64,000 bases of DNA from positions 470,937-534,936 of the forward strand of contig NZ_NIBG01000001.1 in NCBI RefSeq assembly GCF_002270055.1. Direction: 5' to 3'. A program made the position numbers and the translations under genes. Below are positions 59,158 to 64,000 of the stretch, one piece after another (the first letter of the stretch is position 1; each line of letters begins with the position of its first letter). Under the pieces are notes generated by a model, which searched no databases, was not told the DNA's origin, and worked only from the letters and a program-made list of their open reading frames with translations. This stretch comes from Anaeromicrobium sediminis (GTDB taxonomy: Bacteria; Bacillota; Clostridia; Peptostreptococcales; Thermotaleaceae).

Positions 59158-59646
59158 GTGTCCAAAGACTCTTATAAAAAAATCTATAAGACAAAAACAT
59201 CATCATCTGATATTAGGGCTTTAAAAGAAGCTATCAATAGTACCATTGTCAAAGTAATCGACAGCTATGATGGTTTAATATCATCAGGAAAGACGTATTT
59301 TTATCCTGAGGTATATGAAAAATTTACTGTTGATCATATTCAAAATAATGCCCGTATGGTGTGTTATGAAAAAATATTCCGAGGCAACGAAGTTCGCATT
59401 GAATTGAGAATTTTTGACCCTCAAAGCGATGACGCACAAGTGATTTTGGACAAAGCGAAACAAAGTGACTTTGGATTTACAAATTTAGAGCGTAATACCA
59501 AAAAAGATAGTAAGAAAATTTATGGAGAAACCATATATTATATTGATCCAAATATGCCAGAAAATGATGTGCGTAAAGACTTTACCAAAAAACTGAATGA
59601 TTTTTTAGATCGTAATAATGAATTAATTATGAAATCATTAAAGTAG
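59158..59646 (+). CDS. hypothetical protein, 162 aa, partner of the UDG-like gene
   Basis: Starts with GTG (no ATG in frame); GGAAAAG is about nine bases upstream. Basic N-terminus, mixed alpha/beta body ('VEKFTVDHIQNN'-like, 'VRIELRIFDP'), C-terminal helix. Not recognised. It has no leader of its own and follows the UDG-like gene by 72 bp, so the pair forms one cassette. Confidence 0.6.
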   Translation: MSKDSYKKIYKTKTSSSDIRALKEAINSTIVKVIDSYDGLISSGKTYFYPEVYEKFTVDHIQNNARMVCYEKIFRGNEVRIELRIFDPQSDDAQVILDKAKQSDFGFTNLERNTKKDSKKIYGETIYYIDPNMPENDVRKDFTKKLNDFLDRNNELIMKSLK

Positions 59647-59685
59647 GATGAAATATTGAATCAGACTAACATTATATATCAACAA

Positions 59686-59712
59686 AAGGAGACCTTATCG
59701 TCTCCTTTTCAT
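59686..59712 (+). terminator. terminator of UDG-like cassette
   Basis: GGAGAC-cttatc-GTCTCC followed by TTTTCATTTTTTC. Confidence 0.85.
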
Positions 59713-59765
59713 TTTTTCTTTTCATCCCCCACTCCCAATATAGAATATTTAAAACATCCTTATAT

Positions 59766-59815
59766 TTGAATAATATTCCATTTTGTTGTAGTATAAGATT
59801 ATTCTGTACGATAAG
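59766..59815 (+). promoter_or_regulatory. cassette leader L4
   Basis: TTGAAT (59766-59771), 17 bp (AATATTCCATTTTGTTG), TAGTAT (59789-59794). Confidence 0.7.
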
Positions 59816-59936
59816 GATTCCCGACATTAATGTCACAACTTCTTAAAGTTATTACAGAAGTCAATTTTATTAAAGCTAATATAAGAGTATTAACTTAATA
59901 TTATAACTACGAAATTAGATAGGGAGGAAATTTTAA

Positions 59937-60368
59937 ATGATAACTTTTCAAAATATAATAGAGCAGCTTCCAGGCTTATTAGATGGATTATTAAATTCAA
60001 CCGAGTATAGATTTGAAGACTTAACTGAAGGGAAAATTAAAAAAATATTAGAAAGTCAGAATGCGGTTGCTGGGGTATATATTATGTATGACAAACAACA
60101 ACCTGTATATATTGGAAGGTCTAAAACTCTAGCGCAGAGAATTGGGACAGATCAAAGGTCTATACAAGAATCTCAAGCTACAGTTGCATCTAAACTTGTT
60201 AAATTAGGATTGGAGAATATAAATACTATGAGCGAGGCTAGAGATTATATGTATAGAAATTATACTATAAAAATTATAAGAATTGATGATGAATATGTTA
60301 GAACTATTTTCCAAGTGTATAGCTCTATGTTATTAAATACAAAATATAATAATTTCTTAGAAAGGTAA
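59937..60368 (+). CDS. GIY-YIG nuclease-like protein, 143 aa
   Basis: GATAGGGAGG precedes the ATG. 'AGVYIMYDKQQPVYIGRSKTLAQR' in part (GVYIMYDKQQPVYIGRSK) contains the GIY...YIG motif with Arg of the catalytic site (GRSK). Single-domain GIY-YIG proteins cut DNA; some act in restriction of phage. It has its own leader and terminator, so it is a self-contained cassette. The C-terminal metal-binding Glu cannot be fixed. Confidence 0.75.
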   Translation: MITFQNIIEQLPGLLDGLLNSTEYRFEDLTEGKIKKILESQNAVAGVYIMYDKQQPVYIGRSKTLAQRIGTDQRSIQESQATVASKLVKLGLENINTMSEARDYMYRNYTIKIIRIDDEYVRTIFQVYSSMLLNTKYNNFLER

Positions 60369-60515
60369 TTAATAAGTTTCATGTAACAAGCTATTTCAAT
60401 ATATTCTACAAAGCCCATGAGGTGCATCATAACTATATCAAAAACGTTGTACTTTTGGTTTTAATTTATAATAAAATAATAGTACAGTTTTAATATAGAT
60501 ATTGGATATACAAAA

Positions 60516-60541
60516 AAGGAGATGCTTATCATCTCCTTTTA
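60516..60541 (+). terminator. terminator of GIY-YIG cassette
   Basis: GGAGAT-gcttatc-ATCTCC followed by TTTTAATTTTTTC. Confidence 0.85.
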
Positions 60542-60597
60542 ATTTTTTCTTCTACTCCCTTCCGCCCCTATTTATAATATTTAAAACATCCTTGTAT

Positions 60598-60640
60598 TTG
60601 AAGAATATTCTATTTTATTGTAGTATAAGGATATCTTCTT
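60598..60640 (+). promoter_or_regulatory. orphan cassette leader L5, overlapping a convergent gene
   Basis: TTGAAG (60598-60603), 17-bp spacer, TAGTAT (60621-60626). Homology to the other leaders ends near 60636. No gene follows on the plus strand; the stop codon of the 160-aa gene lies inside it (60615-60617). Confidence 0.65.
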
Positions 60641-61097
60641 CCGGCTTTAGCAAATTATAATAATGTATGAGGAAAGTTTCCAACTCAGAAGTTTTAGGTA
60701 TATTATCTCTTATTAACTCCATACCTGATACCGCATAGCGATTTAATAATTCCATACCTGTTTCACTAAGTTTAGTAACCGAATTGTGATCAATAATTTC
60801 CAACATTAAATTTTCTATTCTTCTTTTATCTTGACGTTGTATATCTCTTCTCTCCATCTCCGCATCTATCAATAGTCCCATAATCAGTTCATTTACACCT
60901 TCATATAAATCTGGATAATATTCTATAAATCTATCTTTCTCTATTTTTTCTACTACACCTATATTCCCTTTATATAATCCAGCCATTAAACATAAATAGT
61001 ATTTATCAAATAAGGTTTTAAACTTAACCCCTCCATCAGTACGCCTATCGATAAGATCAAAATATTTTCTAGTATCTTTTGGTAATTTAAACGCCAA
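60615..61097 (-). CDS. 160-aa protein of the SMC-ATPase operon
   Basis: TTG start at 61097 with AAGGAGG nine bases upstream. All-helical look ('FDKYYLCLMAGLYKG', 'DAEMERRDIQRQDKR', 'ELETFLIHYYNLL'). Not clearly recognised; the position, 14 bp after the ATPase gene, recalls the small subunits of ABC-3C, Lamassu or Dnd-type systems. The last codons lie inside leader L5, so the C-terminus may have been changed by recombination. Confidence 0.6.
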   Translation of the reverse strand: MAFKLPKDTRKYFDLIDRRTDGGVKFKTLFDKYYLCLMAGLYKGNIGVVEKIEKDRFIEYYPDLYEGVNELIMGLLIDAEMERRDIQRQDKRRIENLMLEIIDHNSVTKLSETGMELLNRYAVSGMELIRDNIPKTSELETFLIHYYNLLKPEEDILILQ

Positions 61098-61111
61098 TTA
61101 ACTCGCCTCCT

Positions 61112-63040
61112 TCAAACTGTTACTCCACTAGAATCTTGGAAACTTATAAAATAATCTATTCCGTCCATACATACAACCGGTTTTCCTTTTTCCTTTACTA
61201 TTGTTAAAAATTGTACATCTTCATTTTTATCACAGAAATATTCTGTAAATCCTTCTCTTTCACCCGAAGTTATAAAGACAATCATTTGTTTGAATAAATT
61301 TGGTAATATAGCCGATACTTGTCTTCTAACATCTAGGTCTAGCGCCCCCGCTGGCGAGTCCACTACAAATGGTAATTGATATGTTGAATTATCAAACATT
61401 GATCCTAAAAACGAGTAAGCTATAGCTAATGTTTGACCTGCACTTGCTCCAGATTTATCTTTCAATTTTACATGTCGATCAATATCTCCTACATAAATTG
61501 ATTCAGTTTTTATGATTTTTGATATTTTTTCATTTGTTTCATTTTTAATTCGCTCTTTTAGCTTCACTAAAGTTTTATTTTCAATACTTCTTAAATACTT
61601 TTTAATTTTTTCAGCACTCTTAACTAAAATTACTGTATTAGTCGCTTCCATTAATCTATCTTCAATGGATTCTATTTTCTTTTCACAAAGAGGAATATTT
61701 TCATAATAATCCAAATTCTGTAGATGTGTTGTATCTGTAGTTGTTAGTTTTTCATGTTCATTTGTAAGTTTTTCAAGAGTCAACTTCAACTCCTCTAACT
61801 CTTCTTTTAAATTTTGTAATTCGAAATCTCCTGCTTCTTCAAGTTGAATCTGTAGTCTATCCCATTCTGTTTTAATCCTCTGCCTTTCAAATAATTCTCG
61901 ATGTAAAATTTCTTTTTCTTCATTTAGAGACTGGCTATATCGTCTATCCCTAATAGCTGACTTTACAGCATTAATTACACCAATTTGGTCTTCCGCAAGA
62001 TAATCTTCAGATTTTTTTAAAATAACTTCTTTTTCATTTCTCCTAATTTCTCTTCCACATATACAACTATCACTTTCTGCTAATTCTTGAAAAAATTGTT
62101 TTGAAGTTGTGCGAGGTAATTTAAGATATTCCATTTTACCTGATAGTTTTTCAAGTCTTTGTGCAATCTGGGGACTTAATACATACGGATTTCTCATTTT
62201 TTCAATAAAACTTTGAGTACTATTATCTATTTCCGCTTTATTCCTTCTTTTTTCACTTTCTAATTCTTCAACTTTGTTTCTAATACTATCATTTGTTTTT
62301 AATTTTTGACTAATATCAATTTCGATTTGACCATGTCTTAATTCCTTTGTCTGAATCTCAGCCTCTACTTCTTTTTGACGAGCTTTAAGTTTCAACAATG
62401 TTTTTTGAACTGCATCTCTTTGATTTTTTAACACTTTTAAGCCTTGATCTGTTTTAGTACTAGTTTTTTGAGAATTTAGTTGTGCTTCATTAACAATTGA
62501 GTTAATTCTATATCTAAGTTCCTCTAATCGGTTTAATTTGTATAAGTATTTTATAGCTTTTTCCGCTTCGTCACTATTACTATCTATAATATCTTTTGCT
62601 AATTCACCATCAAAAATAAAGCGCTTAACAAATTCTTGAGTTAACATATCTTGTATAGTACTAGGCAATAATAATCCATCATCAAGTCCTCCTACATCTC
62701 CAACTTTCGAGGTTTGATATTTTGCTTCTCCTTTTTCGTAGTCTAAATTTAAAATAATATGATATACTTGTTCCTCAATTAAAAGCTTAACACTAAACTT
62801 CCCATTTGGAGCGTTAGAATCAGCCGGCCTAAAATCCCTTATAATATTAGCATCCCAATTTTTAGCTTGTCCATCAAAAACAGCACGTAATAACGTTATA
62901 GTTGTTGTTTTACCAGTTCCATTTGGCATCATTGTCAGAGTTACAATAAACGGCTTATTTTTATTCTTCTCTAAAGATATATCTAAGTTATTAACACCTC
63001 GAATATTCTCATATTTTAATCCTAATATCCTTATTTTCAC
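61112..63040 (-). CDS. Rad50/DndD-type SMC-like ATPase
   Basis: 642 aa from a GTG. Walker A 'MPNGTGKTTT' (38-47; the first Gly of the P-loop is Met), long coiled coil (about 190-500) with a CICGR hook segment in its middle, signature 'SAGQTLAIAYSFL' (about 540), Walker B 'FVVDSPAGALD' and 'FITSGEREGF'. This arrangement is seen in DndD, RecN/Rad50-like and defence ATPases. Placed in an operon with a helicase, it probably senses or loads on foreign DNA. Confidence 0.85.
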   Translation of the reverse strand: MKIRILGLKYENIRGVNNLDISLEKNKNKPFIVTLTMMPNGTGKTTTITLLRAVFDGQAKNWDANIIRDFRPADSNAPNGKFSVKLLIEEQVYHIILNLDYEKGEAKYQTSKVGDVGGLDDGLLLPSTIQDMLTQEFVKRFIFDGELAKDIIDSNSDEAEKAIKYLYKLNRLEELRYRINSIVNEAQLNSQKTSTKTDQGLKVLKNQRDAVQKTLLKLKARQKEVEAEIQTKELRHGQIEIDISQKLKTNDSIRNKVEELESEKRRNKAEIDNSTQSFIEKMRNPYVLSPQIAQRLEKLSGKMEYLKLPRTTSKQFFQELAESDSCICGREIRRNEKEVILKKSEDYLAEDQIGVINAVKSAIRDRRYSQSLNEEKEILHRELFERQRIKTEWDRLQIQLEEAGDFELQNLKEELEELKLTLEKLTNEHEKLTTTDTTHLQNLDYYENIPLCEKKIESIEDRLMEATNTVILVKSAEKIKKYLRSIENKTLVKLKERIKNETNEKISKIIKTESIYVGDIDRHVKLKDKSGASAGQTLAIAYSFLGSMFDNSTYQLPFVVDSPAGALDLDVRRQVSAILPNLFKQMIVFITSGEREGFTEYFCDKNEDVQFLTIVKEKGKPVVCMDGIDYFISFQDSSGVTV

Positions 63041-63041
63041 A

Positions 63042-63218
63042 TCATTCCTCTCCTTTCAGTGATACTAGATTTAATACTTCACGAATATCATCATCTCTAT
63101 AAGAATTATCTAAAAAATTTTCTATTAACTTACTAAAACTTCTCTTAAATTCATTCGTTTCCTCAATTTCTTGTACAATATTTTCTATAGCTTCTTTAAG
63201 TTCTAAATATACAGCCAT
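63042..63218 (-). CDS. small acidic protein of the helicase-ATPase operon, 58 aa
   Basis: Starts MAVYLELKEAIENIVQEIEE and ends 'LNLVSLKGEE'. Its ATG lies 3 bp after the helicase stop and its stop is one base before the ATPase GTG, so it is strongly coupled to both. Not recognised; it was found by reading the gap between the two genes. Confidence 0.65.
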   Translation of the reverse strand: MAVYLELKEAIENIVQEIEETNEFKRSFSKLIENFLDNSYRDDDIREVLNLVSLKGEE

Positions 63219-63221
63219 CTT

Positions 63222-64000
63222 TTATTCCTCTCTTCTTGTTTGTGATAATTTCAACAACCACTCTCTTCTCTCAACATCTATACTTATTCGATTACTTTCT
63301 TGATCTTGTTCTGAATCCACGCAAATAAAATCAACTACATTTGCTTTTTTCCCTGGATTATTGGGATTAATTCTCAAACAACGACCTGTTCTTTGAATTG
63401 TTTGTAACCTCGCCCTGTCTGCAGAAAATAATATTATATTATTAACTGATTGAATATCTATTCCCTCTGATATCCTTTTACTTGTTATCAAACAATTTAT
63501 CTCTCCTTTACTAAATCTTGACAAGTTTTTACGATCGTCTTCGCCATAATAAGTATGATAGTGTGGAAACCTATCAATCAAAATATTTTGAACTTCTATT
63601 CCAAATTCTTTTGTCTCAACAAATATTATTGATCGATTTAATATTTCTAAATGGTTATCTAAAAAATCTTTAAACGCAGGGAGTTTTGCTGGTGAAACTT
63701 TCTTAACCTCAGCTAATCTAGTATACATCTGTATATGATCAACAACTTCTCCTGCTTCTTCTTTAATTTTGAAAGTACTAATTATTTTTTTAATTTTAAC
63801 TTTATCTTCTTGCGTCAACATAAATTCCAAAGGATAATATTCAAACTCACAAAGTATACCACGCTTTATTGCATCCTCTGTATCAAACTTATAAATCACT
63901 TCTCCAATCTCATCAGTAATAAATTTATTGCCTTCTTCATCATACTCTCGTTCAGGTGTGGCACTCAGACCTAACCTATATTTAAAACCAGAAATTCTGC
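63222..64000 (-). CDS. SF2 (DEAD/DEAH) helicase, N-terminus outside window
   Basis: The frame is open to the window edge; codons before the GTG at 63899 read 'RLGLSATPERE', the SAT motif III of superfamily 2. Residues further on give 'SIIFVETKEFG' (motif IV region), 'ITSKRISEGIDIQ' (motif V) and 'QTIQRTGRCLR' (motif VI). It is the ATP-driven motor of this operon. In defence systems such helicases combine with SMC-like ATPases and nucleases. Confidence 0.85.
   Translation of the reverse strand, partial: RISGFKYRLGLSATPEREYDEEGNKFITDEIGEVIYKFDTEDAIKRGILCEFEYYPLEFMLTQEDKVKIKKIISTFKIKEEAGEVVDHIQMYTRLAEVKKVSPAKLPAFKDFLDNHLEILNRSIIFVETKEFGIEVQNILIDRFPHYHTYYGEDDRKNLSRFSKGEINCLITSKRISEGIDIQSVNNIILFSADRARLQTIQRTGRCLRINPNNPGKKANVVDFICVDSEQDQESNRISIDVERREWLLKLSQTRREE

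Overview
The window is AT-rich DNA from a low-GC Gram-positive bacterium. Strong AGGAGG-type ribosome binding sites, GTG/TTG starts, a Cse60-like gene, a DUF3189 gene and Pro/Tyr- and Cys-rich coat-like proteins suggest a spore-forming member of the Clostridia. That placement is an inference from gene style; no rRNA or tRNA gene was seen. No integrase, transposase or CRISPR array was found.

Layout. (1) 1-21.6 kb is a mosaic accessory region. It holds a DHH phosphoesterase (cut by the window edge), a beta-helix protein, a Kelch protein, a nuclease lipoprotein, a K+ channel with about 20 twelve-residue repeats, many tiny membrane proteins, and several decayed copies of the 3' end of yifB/comM. 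Two frameworks recur with different cargo between the same flanks: 1.3-3.1 kb matches 12.8-15.7 kb, and 7.4-12.2 kb matches 44.0-46.4 kb. (2) 21.9-51.8 kb is an almost complete SPP1/PBSX-like siphophage prophage transcribed leftward: repressor/Cro, replication and recombination (YqaJ exonuclease, RecT, replisome organizer), regulators, terminases, portal, head, tail chaperones with a predicted -1 frameshift, a tape measure interrupted by one in-frame TAG, tail tip, endolysin and holin. No integrase is visible. (3) 51.8-60.6 kb is an array of probable defence cassettes on the plus strand: a reverse transcriptase with 28 perfect 24-bp repeats, a DUF4209-like HEPN protein, a second HEPN-like protein, a UDG-fold-like protein with a partner, and a GIY-YIG protein. 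Several cassettes are separated by the same terminator-plus-promoter block. (4) 60.6-64 kb is a leftward operon with an SF2 helicase (cut by the window edge), a 58-aa protein, a Rad50/DndD-type ATPase and a 160-aa protein, probably another defence system.

How it may work together. The prophage repressor is short and has no self-cleaving peptidase domain. Convergent to it lies a 41-aa gene with a near-consensus promoter and a perfect LexA box, a good candidate SOS-induced antirepressor. The defence cassettes occupy the place beyond the repressor where an integrase is usually found. The repeated leader block L1-L5 would let cassettes be exchanged by homologous recombination, and the last block (L5) runs into the 3' end of the ATPase operon as if marking a recombination junction.
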